Assembly (NCBI GenBank): GCA_013368375.1
Contig: JAACJP010000033.1
Coordinates: 124,001 to 188,000, forward strand
Reading direction: 5' to 3'
Source of the DNA: Tricholomella constricta
Taxonomy: Eukaryota; Basidiomycota; Agaricomycetes; Agaricales; Lyophyllaceae
DNA length: 64,000 nucleotides
Shown piece after piece: positions 10,332 to 19,655 of the stretch. Each line of letters opens with the position of its first letter. Within the stretch, counting starts at the first letter, position 1. The notes under the pieces were generated by a model. It worked only from the letters and a program-made list of their open reading frames with translations. It was not told where the DNA came from and did not search any database. The position numbers were made by a program, and so were the translations under genes.

Positions 10332-10562
10332 TTGTTTTCATTGGCCTCTGCCACCAAGGCTTCACCAGCGCGAGCGAGATGGCCGCCGAAGCGATTGCAG
10401 ATTCGCCACTATGGACGAAGCGACAGAGGGGAGAACGCCACGTATGTTGCTGCAGTGGATGAAGCTGGCGAAGCGAACTATGGGGGGACAGAGGACGATG
10501 AGGAGTTGGCAGAAGAACCAGGGACAGATGACTCGGAGGACGAATCAAGTGAGGAAGGGTAA
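10332..10562 (+). CDS. Possible C-terminal exon with acidic tail (unrecognised)
   Basis: An open frame of 76 codons ends in a highly acidic tail (GTEDDEELAEEPGTDDSEDE). Its stop lies 8 bp before the 8-bp target duplication of the MITE-like element. It could be the last exon of a broken host or transposon gene. No start, upstream exon or domain could be assigned. Confidence 0.25.
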   Translation: MFSLASATKASPARARWPPKRLQIRHYGRSDRGENATYVAAVDEAGEANYGGTEDDEELAEEPGTDDSEDESSEEG

Positions 10563-10583
10563 ACGCATGGGGCCCTTGAGGAG

Positions 10584-10588
10584 GGGGG
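10584..10588. repeat. Target site duplication of the Ty3 element, left copy
   Basis: GGGGG immediately before the 5' LTR matches GGGGG at 16943-16947 immediately after the 3' LTR. A 5-bp duplication is the standard product of Ty3-type integrases. The run lies inside the left TIR of the MITE-like element. Confidence 0.8.
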
Positions 10589-11079
10589 TGTTAGGGGAAC
10601 GCCCGTTCACGCCCTCCGACGCTCACCGACTGTCCCCCGACACGTGCGATCGCTCCCGACCGATCGCGCCCCCGACCCCGACGCTCCGACCCAAGCGTCG
10701 GTGTACATACTTATACATCCCTGTCGCTACCTCCCCTTCCAGCGCGCGCCCGATCCCGACGTCCGACATCCCGACGTCGGTCGCCCGACCTCGTGCCCGC
10801 GCCCTGAGCCACGAGGATCGGACAGCGTCGGGAACATGTACATACACGCGCCACTGCCCATCCGTTATCATTTACGTACCATACACCCCAGAGAGCCGGC
10901 CCTCACGTATCTTATTCGTATATAGTCATCCTCCCGACATGGGGGAATCCTTTACTCTATTCTCATTGGATTCCCCTCTGTCAGGTAGGTTTACTTACGC
11001 TCTCTCTACCGTACATAATATAACATTGGATTCCTCTCTGTCAGCACGACTAAGCTCTGCAGCTGAGGTCGCCCTAACA
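10589..11079 (+). repeat. 5' LTR of the Ty3 element
   Basis: The LTR is 491 bp, begins TGTTAGGGGAAC and ends GTCGCCCTAACA. It contains a TATA box (TATATA, 10919-10924). A 20-bp internal repeat, CATTGGATTCCYCTCTGTCAG-like, occurs near 10965 and 11026. Differences from the 3' LTR are all transitions. Confidence 0.95.
10919..10963 (+). promoter_or_regulatory. LTR promoter and predicted self-priming RNA 5' end
   Basis: TATATA lies at 10919-10924. The 12-mer TTACTCTATTCT at 10952-10963 starts 33 bp downstream, where a Pol II transcript should begin. It is the exact complement of the 12 bases at 11082-11093 just after the LTR. This is the arrangement known from Tf1, whose mRNA 5' end folds back to prime reverse transcription. 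Confidence 0.65.
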
Positions 11080-11093
11080 GCAGAATAGAGTAA
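11080..11093 (+). promoter_or_regulatory. Primer-binding site, self-priming type
   Basis: Two bases after the 5' LTR, AGAATAGAGTAA (11082-11093) is perfectly complementary to TTACTCTATTCT at 10952-10963 inside the LTR. I found no fit to a tRNA 3' end ending in TGG. Self-priming is known for chromodomain-bearing Tf1-like elements. Confidence 0.65.
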
Positions 11094-11206
11094 CTCTAGA
11101 AACCCGACGAAGCCGACCGATCCGCTTCCGTGCCGAAACACGCGTCTGCTACACGCGACCGTCCAACGCGCGCTCGCTCCGATCGCCCGCCCAGTCCCGT
11201 TTCGAG

Positions 11207-12421
11207 ATGTCCGAATTTGGTGACATGTCGCAGCGACCGTTCTCTCCGTTCCTCACAACGGAGGAGCGGTTGGTGAATATGGAAGCCACAATTTCGGCTC
11301 TCTCTGCCTCCAATACCTCCAACTCGGCCTCTATGGACCGCCTCTCCGCTCTTTTCGAAAAATTCATGTCGGGGACACCCCCCAATCCCACCCCCGCTGC
11401 TCCCGAAGCAGACACGACCCCTCCGCCGCCTGAGACGACCACCCCGCTGCCAGGCTCTCCGCGATCGGGATCGCACCACCTCCGACCGTCGCCCCCTCCC
11501 ATTTACGACGGCGCCCGATCGGGCGGTCGCGCGTTCTTGAACGCCTGCAAGCTCTACTTCTCCTTGTGCGGGGGAAGTTTCGCCGACGACCACGCCCGAA
11601 TAGTATGGGTGCTGTCGTACATGCAGCACGGGCGAGCCGCCGACTTCGTCAGTCGGGTGTTCCAGTTCGGAACCGCCAAGGACGTCTTTCCCGCCTGGAA
11701 GGACTTCGAAGACACCTTCCGCGGCGAGTTCTTCCTCTTCGATGAGGTCGCCGATGCCGCGCTCATCCTGGAGTCGACAGCGTACTTCCAGAATGGTCGA
11801 TCGATCGACGAGTACATCGACTCGTTCCGATCCCTGTGGGTCAAGGCGGGCTACCCAGATGGGCGTCACCTGGTCCTCAAATTCCGTCGGGGAATGGACC
11901 CGAAGCTCTCGAGGCGACTCGGAAGCATCACCACGGGTCGCCCGCACAACGAGAAGATTGAGGAGTGGCTGAGGATCACTCGTTCTCAAGATTTCATCAT
12001 GAGGTCGGAGGACGACTTCCACCGTCGGATGGTCCCGACAAAGGCGCCCGACAGCCGCCAGCCCACCGCCGCAGCTGCACGATGGGCGTTCGCTACTGCC
12101 CCCGCTCCCGCTCCCGCTCTCGCTCCCCCCGCCCCCCGCGCTCCTGTCGCACCAGCCCTCAGGCCGATCCCCCAGGGCATCCCAATGGACGTAGATCGGA
12201 TGCGCGATCGAGTCGCGCCTGCCGACGACCACTGTTTCCGGTGCAAGAAAAAGGGTCACTACTCTCGTGACTGCCCTTTGCGCTGGGACGTGCGCCACAT
12301 GCTCGATGATGAGCTGGAGGCGCTTATCATGGAACGTCTAGCTCGCAAGGACGCAGTCCCCGCCGACCCGACTCCATCATCGGCCGACGCGACTGCCTCC
12401 GACGCCGAGGAGGGTTTTTAA
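11207..12421 (+). CDS. gag: Gag polyprotein of the Ty3 element
   Basis: 404 residues. A coiled-coil-prone N-terminus and a Pro-rich linker (residues ~60-90) precede the retrotransposon gag capsid segment (around FLNACKLYFSLCG to LRITRSQDF, ~105-270). A second low-complexity Ala/Pro segment follows, then one CCHC zinc knuckle, CFRCKKKGHYSRDC (~344-357). The stop TAA at 12419-12421 sits directly on a GGGTTTT slippery heptamer, so the ribosome can pass into pol by -1 frameshifting. The frame is intact, unlike pol. It forms the virus-like particle in the cytoplasm in characterised relatives. Confidence 0.93.
   Translation: MSEFGDMSQRPFSPFLTTEERLVNMEATISALSASNTSNSASMDRLSALFEKFMSGTPPNPTPAAPEADTTPPPPETTTPLPGSPRSGSHHLRPSPPPIYDGARSGGRAFLNACKLYFSLCGGSFADDHARIVWVLSYMQHGRAADFVSRVFQFGTAKDVFPAWKDFEDTFRGEFFLFDEVADAALILESTAYFQNGRSIDEYIDSFRSLWVKAGYPDGRHLVLKFRRGMDPKLSRRLGSITTGRPHNEKIEEWLRITRSQDFIMRSEDDFHRRMVPTKAPDSRQPTAAAARWAFATAPAPAPALAPPAPRAPVAPALRPIPQGIPMDVDRMRDRVAPADDHCFRCKKKGHYSRDCPLRWDVRHMLDDELEALIMERLARKDAVPADPTPSSADATASDAEEGF
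12412..12418 (+). promoter_or_regulatory. -1 ribosomal frameshift heptamer GGGTTTT at the gag stop
   Basis: In gag phase the bases read G GGT TTT TAA, which fits X-XXY-YYZ with X=G and Y=Z=T. Slipping back one base enters the pol frame, which is open from here to 12625 and contains no ATG before the protease region. No other overlap links gag and pol. The downstream stimulatory structure was not folded. Confidence 0.6.
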
Positions 12422-15400
12422 TCACACAACGGGTGGAACGTACGCCCCCGTTGTCTAGTCGTAATCGGTTCGCTCCTTTATCCGTAGAATACGCCAATAC
12501 ACCTAATATTGCTGCTATTCCGACGAGTGAACCGACCGACAAAGACGTACAAAACCCCTCTGACCCGACGACACCGATCGCAGTCGCTAAGCCGATCGCC
12601 CCGTCGCGTCGTGGCCTACCCCGCTAGGAAAAGCGACTTCCTAGTCGCTTCATCGCCGCTGCCTCCCCCTGCCCCAGATCCCTGTGGCTCAACGTCGAAC
12701 TAGAGACCACCGACACCCAGGAGTCGCATGCCGTCACTGCCCTAGTGGACAGCGGAGCGACCGGCAGTTTTCTCAATGTCGCTTTCGTCGAGAAACACAA
12801 GCTCACGACCAAGGTGCTTAGTCGGCCATCCCCGGTTTACAATGTGGACGGCACCCTCAACGAAGGCGGTTCGGTCTCTTGCATCGTAGAAGCTGTCTTG
12901 CGATACAACGGTCATACCGAACGAGCCGTCTTCAGGGTCACCCAGTTAGGCAAGCAAGACATGATCCTTGGGTTCAACTGGCTTAAAAGCCATAACCCCG
13001 AGATCGACTGGGAGACCAAGGAGGTGAAGATGAGTCGCTGTCCAACGCAGTGCGACACCTGCAAGGACGAGGTCAAAGCCGATCGGCGCGCACGCACCAG
13101 AGTGCGCGCAGCGATCCGCGCCTGTCGAGCCGACGGTATCCCGATGACTGAGCCTGACCTGCGAGCCCCGACCAACCCGTATGTTGAGGACAACTCTGAT
13201 GAGGAGGAGTTCCTCCCCTACACCCCGATCCTGGAGGAACCTGACCCAGAGTCTGACGACTTCCTGGTGGAAACCTTCCTGAATGGTGATCGCATCTTCG
13301 CGACCGCGATCCATCCGACTCCGACCGCCAAACATATTCGGGCCAGCCAAACGACATCGCAGCGACTTGCGGAAGCGCACACTGCTAACTCCGTGCCCAG
13401 AACTTTCCGCGACGCAGTACCGACCCACCTCCACGACTTTGAAGACGTCTTCTCTAAAGTCGCATTCGATGAGCTTCCAGAGCGCAAGCAATGGGACCAT
13501 GCCATCGAACTGGAGCCGGGCGCGTCGCCGACGGGCACGAAGGTCTACCCGCTCTCACCGGCAGAACAGGTCGAACTCGACGTGTTCCTCAAGGAGAACC
13601 TCGAGACAGGTCGCATCCGACCGTCCAAGTCGCCCATGGCGTCGCCGGTCTTCTTCATCAAGAAGAAGGACGGGTCGCTCCATCTGGTTCAGGACTATCG
13701 GACGCTCAATGCGCTCACGGTGAAGAACCGATACCTGCTGCCCCTCATTAGCGAACTGGTAAATAACCTTCGCGGCGCGCGGTACTTCACCAAGTTGGAC
13801 GTCCGATGGGGGTACAACAACGTCCGGATCAAGGAAGGCGACGAGTGGAAGGCAGCGTTTCGGACGAATCGCGGCCTCTTCGAGCCGCTCGTCATGTTTT
13901 TTGGCCTCACGAACAGCCCCGCCACATTTCAGACCATGATGAATGATATCTTCCGCAATCTGATCGCTGAAGGTGTTGTTTGCGTGTACCTCGATGACAT
14001 CTTGATTTATACAAAGACGCTAGAGGAACACCGTCGGGTCACGCGACTGGTACTGGACCGACTCCGCGAACATCAGCTGTTCTTAAAGCCCGAGAAATGC
14101 GAATTCGAGCAGACTAAGATCGAGTATCTCGGGCTGATCATTTCGCAAGGGCAAGCGGAAATGGATCCGGTTAAAGTCGCTGGAGTGTTGGAATGGCCGG
14201 CGCCGAAGAACAAGAAGGAGGTGCAAGCGTTCCTAGGCTTCACCAATTTCTACTGACGGTTCATCCAGGACTTTTCGCACCACGCCCGACCCCTGTTCAA
14301 TCTGACGGGCAAGGACGTCGCCTGGCGGTGGGGAGATGCGGAGCAGTCGGCCTTTGCCCTTCTGAAGTCCGCGATCACGTCGGGGCCAGTCCTCATGTTC
14401 CCCGACGACGACCAACCGTACCGCATCGAAGCCGACTCGTCCGACTTTGCAACGGGCGCGGTCCTGTCGCAAGAGTCGCCGTCCGATGGCAAGTGGCACC
14501 CGGTCGCGTTCTACTCGAAGAGCTTGAACGCCGTCGAGCGGAACTACGAGATCCATGACAAAGAGATGCTGGCGATCATCCGGTCTCTGGAGGAATGGCG
14601 ACACTTCGTAGAAGGCGCAAAGCACAAGGTGGAGATCTGGACCGACCACAAGAACCTTGAGTACTTCCTCACCGCGAAGAAACTCAATCGGCGTCAAGCC
14701 CGATGGTCGCTTTACCTCGCTAACTTTGACTTCGCCCTCCACCACCGTCCTGGCCGTAGCATGGGCAAACCCGACGCGTTATCGTGTCGCCCCGACCATG
14801 GCGACGGAAGCGCCGACAACGCCAACATCGTGCTGCTCAAACCAGAATTCTTCGCCATTCGTGCAACTGAAGGCCTTGCACTGGTCGGAGAGGAGGATGA
14901 TGTGCTGAAAGCGATCCGCAAGGGCAATCGCAATGGAGCTCAGGAGGATGCGGTCGCGAAAGCGGCGCAACTGGTCAAAGCATCCAAGATCGCCAGCCGC
15001 TCCCTTCGCTTTGGCGAGTGGGGAGAGGAAGGCGGTCTGCTCACGTTCCGTGGACGGATCTATGTCCCGAACGTCCCAGACCTTCGCCGACGCATTGTGG
15101 AGCAGCACCACGACTCCAAGGTCGCTGGTCACCCCGGTCGCTGGAAGACGCTCGAACTGGTGTCGCGCAACTACTGGTGGCCCCAGATGTCGCGCTTCAT
15201 CGGTTCGTACACCAGCACCTGTGACATGTGTCTGCGCACGAAACCTCGCCGCCAACTCCCCGTCGGACAGCTGCAGCCGCTTCCCATCCCCGAAGGCCGA
15301 TGGAATGTCGTATCGGTCGACTTCATCACCGAACTTCCAGAGTCCAATGGCCACGACGCGATCATGAATGTCGTGGATTCGGTCGGAAAGCGCGCACACT

Positions 15401-16438
15401 TCATCGCGTCGCACACGACTTGTTCGGCCCTGGGAGCTGCGAACCTCTACCGTCGCCACGTCTGGAAGCTGCACGGTCTCCCCGACGCATTTGTCTCCGA
15501 TCGAGGTCCACAGTTCGTCGCCGAGTTCACGCGCGAACTGTACAGACTTCTGGGTATCAAGCTGTCGGCCTCGACGGCGTACCACCCACAGACCGACGGA
15601 CAGATGGAGTGTGTCAACCAGGAACTGGAACAGTTCTTGCGAGTCTTCTGCAATGAGCGCCAGAACGATTGGGAGGATCTCCTGCCCGACGCCGAATTCA
15701 GTTACAACAACCATGTACATTCGGCGACGCAGCAGACCCCCTTCCTGCTTGACACTGGTCGGCATCCGCGCATGGGCTTTGAGCCGCGTCGGGGCGTTTC
15801 CAAGAACGAGTCAGCCGACGAGTTCGTGGAGCGCATGAAGGAAGCACAGGAGGAAGCCAAGGCAGCGCTTTCAAAGGCCAAAGACGACATGGAGCGGTAT
15901 TACAACCAGCGACACGCCCCAACGCCCGACTACCAGCCTGGCGACAAGGTATACTTGGACACGACCGACATTTCTACGACCCGACCATCTAAGAAGTTGT
16001 CGCATCGCTACCTTGGCCCTTTCGTCGTGCAAAGGCGAGTCGGCCCGCTTGCATACCGCCTCCTGCTGCCTCAGTCCATGAAGCGCATCCACCCAGTCTT
16101 CCACGTCGTGAAGCTCATCCCTGCCGTCGCTGATCCGATCGAAGGTCGTCGATCCGATCCCCCTCCGCCCCCCGACATAATCGACGACGAACCCCATTAC
16201 GAAGTTGAAAAGATCCTCGATAGCCGAACCTTCCGCAAAAAACTACAGTACAAGGTCCTGTGGAAGGGCTATGGTTACGAAGAAGCTTCTTGGGAACCTC
16301 GCGAAAATGTCGCCGCCCCCGATCTGGTGCGAAAGTTCCACCGTGACAACCCTGACGCTGCCCGCCACATTCATGGCATATCACGTTATCCCCGGCCGTC
16401 TTCACCACCGCGGCCCCGCACCGAGTCGTTGCGATTCA

Positions 16439-16449
16439 AAAGGGGGGGT
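16439..16449 (+). promoter_or_regulatory. Polypurine tract of the Ty3 element
   Basis: AAAAGGGGGGG lies 2-3 bases before the 3' LTR and is the expected plus-strand primer. It is read as Lys-Arg-Gly-Gly by the pol frame. Confidence 0.8.
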
Positions 16450-16451
16450 GA

Positions 16452-16942
16452 TGTTAGGGAAACGCCCGTTCACGCCCTCCGACGCTCACCGACTGTCCCC
16501 CGACACGTGCGATCGCTCCCGACTGATCGCGCCCCCGATCCCGACGCTCCGACCCAAGCGTCGGTGTACATACTTATACATCCCTGTCGCTACCTCCCCT
16601 TCCAGCGCGCGCCCGATCCCGACGTCCGACATCCCGACGTCGGTCGCCCGACCTCGTGCCCGCGCCCTGAGCCACGAGGATCGGACAGCGTCGGGAACGT
16701 GTACATACACGCGCCACTGCCCATCCGTTATCATTTACGTACCATACACCCCAGAGAGCCGGCCCTCACGTATCTTATTCGTATATAGTCATCCTCCCGA
16801 CATGGGGGAATCCTTTACTCTATTCTCATTGGATTCCCCTCTGTCAGGTAGGTTTACTTACGCTCTCTCTACCGTACATAATATAACATTGGATTCCCCT
16901 CTGTCAGCACGACTAAGCTCTGCAGCTGAGGTCGCCCTAACA
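16452..16942 (+). repeat. 3' LTR of the Ty3 element
   Basis: 491 bp. It differs from the 5' LTR at five sites by eye, and all five are C/T or G/A transitions. It is followed by the GGGGG target duplication at 16943-16947. The pol frame ends at TAG 16786-16788, which is part of TATATAG. Confidence 0.95.
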
Positions 16943-16964
16943 GGGGGCCTATGCGGTGAGAGGC

Positions 16965-17530
16965 TATATCCTAAGAAGTACAGAAACTGGGAAAAATTGG
17001 CCATTTTCACCGATCCTAAAAGTACATAAACCGCCAAATTTGGGTGTGCTCCCCGATCCCGCCTGGGTGCAGAAGCCTGGACCCAGCTGTGTTGGCCGAT
17101 CCTACGAGTACAGAAAACCATGTGTGCTAGCAGCCCTAAAGGCCGCCGCCTGACACTAACGGAGTGCCGCCATATTGTCACCCCGCGCCCTTGCCTCTTC
17201 TCCACATTTGTGCATGCCACCCGCCGTTTCGCAGTCAGAGAGCGGTTTGGCATGTCCCCGCCGTGCCCAGGCTTCCAAATAAGAACATGCTCACCTCAGG
17301 AACTGTCTCAGAGTTGGATTCTGACTCGGACAATGATAAGAGCCAGTGCTTCCTGCTATCTCTACACTACTTTACAGTCCTAGGCTATACTATACCCTCC
17401 TTATAGTTTTGGAAAAAATTACATGTTTGATCCTTATCAAGTACATAAATTGCCTAATTTGGAAGCACCCAATCCTGATGGGTACAGAAACCGGCAAAAT
17501 TGACCAGGACAGAAATTGCGAATTTTGGGG
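16965..17530. other. Interior of the MITE-like element
   Basis: No gene. Short related words such as GTACAGAAAC, GTACATAAA and AAAATTGG/CCAAATTTGG recur on both sides of the centre (near 16977, 17020, 17436, 17483 and 17505), as expected for subterminal repeats of a non-autonomous DNA transposon. Confidence 0.5.
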
Positions 17531-17785
17531 GCCTCTTACAGCATAGGCCCCCCTCCTGGCCCTCGTGACCGCTCGCACAGTCCTCGCGACGGCGGCCAGA
17601 TGTGTGGGAACTTTTCGTATCGGACACAAGATAGAGGCAAGGCCAGGCTGAAATGGGCATTGAACTACCCCGGATATCGCTCCCAAATACAAAAGGTAAA
17701 TACGATGTTCTAATGTAGCTTCTAGAGTGTTATGCAGTATTCTAAGGATAATGATTATGCAATGGTCTAGGTGACTATGATTGAC

Positions 17786-18215
17786 CTATGGTCGGATTCG
17801 GTCGTAATTATAAAAATTCCTGGGATCAAGTTTTCGGAAACAATAGAAAGGGCGGTCCCTGGAGTAGCTGGAGCCATATAAAAATAATGTCATAGTAAAG
17901 ACGATAAGAGCGAGGAGACCACAGGTAATTTTCAGTGCGGTCGAACGTCCCGCGACATCGGTTGTGGATATAATCGTTAGGACTGCTGTGGCTATAAACC
18001 CTAGGGCTAAAATAGCGAACCGAACACCAATCCATCGCAGTGATGCTGGATAATCTAATTCAATAGAACGCATCTAGTTCAAATGACCTCACGTCGCACT
18101 CACAATAAACAGGAATCATAAATGTTTCTCTCCCGTGAACGGGTTCTACCCAGCACGAATAGATCTGTCCCCACTCCAATGTCGATTGTACACTTTCAAT
18201 CCGCCCGTTGGCCAT
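17786..18215 (-). CDS. Small two-span membrane protein, possibly broken
   Basis: The open part (17786-18073) encodes 95 residues with two strong hydrophobic segments (RFAILALGFIATAVLTII and ITCGLLALIVFTMTLFLY) and a polar, Tyr/Arg-rich C-terminus. Upstream on the same strand a further frame starting at an ATG at 18215 runs to near 18075 but is out of phase. The junction carries a near-duplicated 21-bp word (VRSFELD/MRSIELD), and the apparent intron would be only 19 nt. This looks like a frameshift or a small tandem duplication. I do not recognise the family. It could be a gene remnant. Confidence 0.3.
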
Positions 18216-18472
18216 TATCTATGATAGTGTGATGAGAGGGCGGTAGACCATCAAAAGCTGCTAAAGGCTTACATAGGTGTATCCCATGAGCCGTTCTAAG
18301 TCCATCGTTATAGGATGCAAGCTCATACCAAAGGATAAGGTTATCCCATCGAATTCCTCATGGGAGAAATCCGTGTATCTCTGAAACAACACATCTCTTC
18401 ATGTAGTCATCAGCGGCTAACCATGAAATATTAGAAGCCATGTGGACATACATAGTATGATACCGACCCTTT
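18216..18472. other. No supported gene
   Basis: Short stop-rich sequence between the membrane-protein frame and the minisatellite. No motif seen. Confidence 0.4.
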
Positions 18473-18524
18473 ATGGTTGAGAAATATGATTATATGCACT
18501 CTCAAATGGAGGAATCAGACCTAC

Positions 18525-18945
18525 AGGCATGGAAGAAGCAGGAAGGGCGGCAGTGGGAGGGGCGGCAGGAAGAGGGGCAACGGTGGGAGGAGCAGCAGGA
18601 AGAGCGGCAGTGGGAGGGGCGGCAGGAAGAGGGGCAACGGTGGGAGGGCCGGCAGGAGGAGCAACGGCAGGAGGAGCGGCAGGAAGAAGAGCAATGGTGG
18701 GAGGAGCAGCAGGAAGAGTGGCAGTGGGAGGGGCGGCAGGAAGAGGGGCAACAGTGGGAGGGCCAGCAGGAGGAGCAACGGTAGGAGGAGCGGCAGGAAG
18801 AAGAGCAATGGTGGGAGGAGCAGCAGGAAGGGCGGCAGTGGGAGGGCCAGCAGGAAGAGGGGCAACGGTGGGAGGGCCAGCAGGAGGAGAAACGGTAGGA
18901 AAAGTGGCAGGAAGAGCAGCAGTTGGAGGAGCAGGAGCGCCGAGC
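18525..18945. repeat. GC-rich minisatellite (GGGAGG..GGCAGGAAG units)
   Basis: The tract is built of ~24-30-bp units of the type GGCAGGAAGAGGGGCAACGG / GTGGGAGGAGCAGCAGG. A higher-order period of 114 bp is visible (GCAGGAAGAAGAGCAATGG at 18679 and 18793). It is almost free of T on the plus strand and opens three forward frames and one long reverse frame. I regard these frames as by-products. Confidence 0.8.
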
Positions 18946-18969
18946 TGAAGTGGCGGGAGTGGTTGAGGG

Positions 18970-19655
18970 GGGCTGAGAGCGCTTTGATTAGTCTATAAGC
19001 ATGTGGCCAATTACATAATGTGACCTACTACTGATGGAGTGGCAGGTCGGAAACCTAGGAAACACCACAATGTAATCACCATAATACCCAGATGCTCAGA
19101 TTACTTACAGAGGCAGTTGGCGTAGCTTGGTCACAGTGAACTCCATCTAGCTGCTGTTGAGTGACGGGGATTTCTTGGTCATCAGGAATATCTGTCGCGC
19201 ACTGGGCGGGATCGTCTCTGAGGGGACTGTGATGCACATGGTCGCCTTCCATTGTGGTGCGAAGAAGGAATATAGTCAGCCATCGTCTTCATCCAAGTTC
19301 AACAAACCTTATTTACATGTGTTATGTAAGAAAAGACTCAGAAAAGGATATTGCGTAATACTCACCCAGGCCCTCCTATCCTTAACACACCATGCTGACG
19401 TGAGTTTAGGCTTTCTTTTGCCCATCTATGCAAAATCTATGCTCACACTGCTTGGGCAGAATAACTGTTCGCCAAACACAGGATCCATACATTGCAGACA
19501 TCCAATATATAGCATATTCGAAGATAATCCTTCCTGAGAACGCCAGTCTCAGTCTAAATAACATAGGTGTTGGACAGCCTGGTGACAAATTCATTGTGCG
19601 TCGCATGTTGCATTTAGCAGGGCTTATCTTCTTATGTAGAGCGTGATGGCAGGTC
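18970..19655. other. No recognisable gene
   Basis: Contains a 126-codon open frame (19157-19537) without a domain I know. It might be an exon of the frame at 19.7 kb, but no convincing join was found. Confidence 0.35.

Larger units (their letters stand above)
12412..16788 (+). pseudogene. pol: Pol polyprotein (PR-RT-RH-IN-chromodomain), two nonsense codons
   Basis: Frame 1 runs from the frameshift site to 16788 with two internal stops, TAG at 12625-12627 and TGA at 14254-14256. Domains in order are: aspartic protease (ALVDSGATGSF, near 12742), RT (KLDVRWGYNNV; FGLTNSPATF; VYLDDILIY near 13990), RNase H (IEADSSDFATG near 14424), integrase (HHCC zinc finger near 15105-15235; DFITE; FVSDRGPQF; TDGQMEC), a GPF-type C-terminal module (YLGPFVV), and a chromodomain (YEVEKILDSR...LWKGY, about 16198-16350). 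The TGA lies in an FY-R-RF context where Arg is conserved. Two further Arg-to-Cys changes (ALSCRPDH and QMECVNQ) have the same CG-to-TG form. The frame reads through the polypurine tract and 336 bp of 3' LTR and stops inside the LTR TATA box. Confidence 0.92.
10589..16942 (+). mobile_element. Ty3/Gypsy chromovirus LTR retrotransposon, nearly complete
   Basis: The element is 6354 bp long with two 491-bp LTRs (10589-11079 and 16452-16942) bounded by TGTTAGGG...CCCTAACA, 5-bp GGGGG target duplications, a primer-binding site, gag, pol in the order PR-RT-RH-IN-chromodomain, and a polypurine tract. The terminal chromodomain places it with chromoviruses (Tf1/sushi side of Ty3). The LTRs differ at only 5 positions by eye, so insertion is recent. 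Pol is broken by two in-frame stops, so this copy is not autonomous. It is nested in the MITE-like element. Confidence 0.95.
10571..17565. mobile_element. MITE-like element with 27-bp TIRs, split by a Ty3 insertion
   Basis: The left TIR is itself split. Bases 10579-10588 (AGGAGGGGGG) continue at 16948-16964 (CCTATGCGGTGAGAGGC) after the Ty3 element and one target copy are removed. The right TIR, 17531-17557, is its inverted repeat with 25/27 matches. Directly outside lie GGCCCTTG (10571-10578) and GGCCCTCG (17558-17565), an 8-bp target duplication with one mismatch. The element without the Ty3 insertion is about 620 bp and has no coding capacity. An 8-bp duplication is known for hAT and KDZ/Zisupton superfamilies, and which of these mobilised it is unknown. 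Confidence 0.75.

Noticed and set aside
11096..12298. 400-codon minus-strand frame
   Set aside because: It is the shadow of the gag gene, which has clear capsid and zinc-knuckle motifs on the plus strand.
14779..15765. 328-codon minus-strand frame
   Set aside because: It is the shadow of the RNase H-integrase part of pol in GC-rich DNA.
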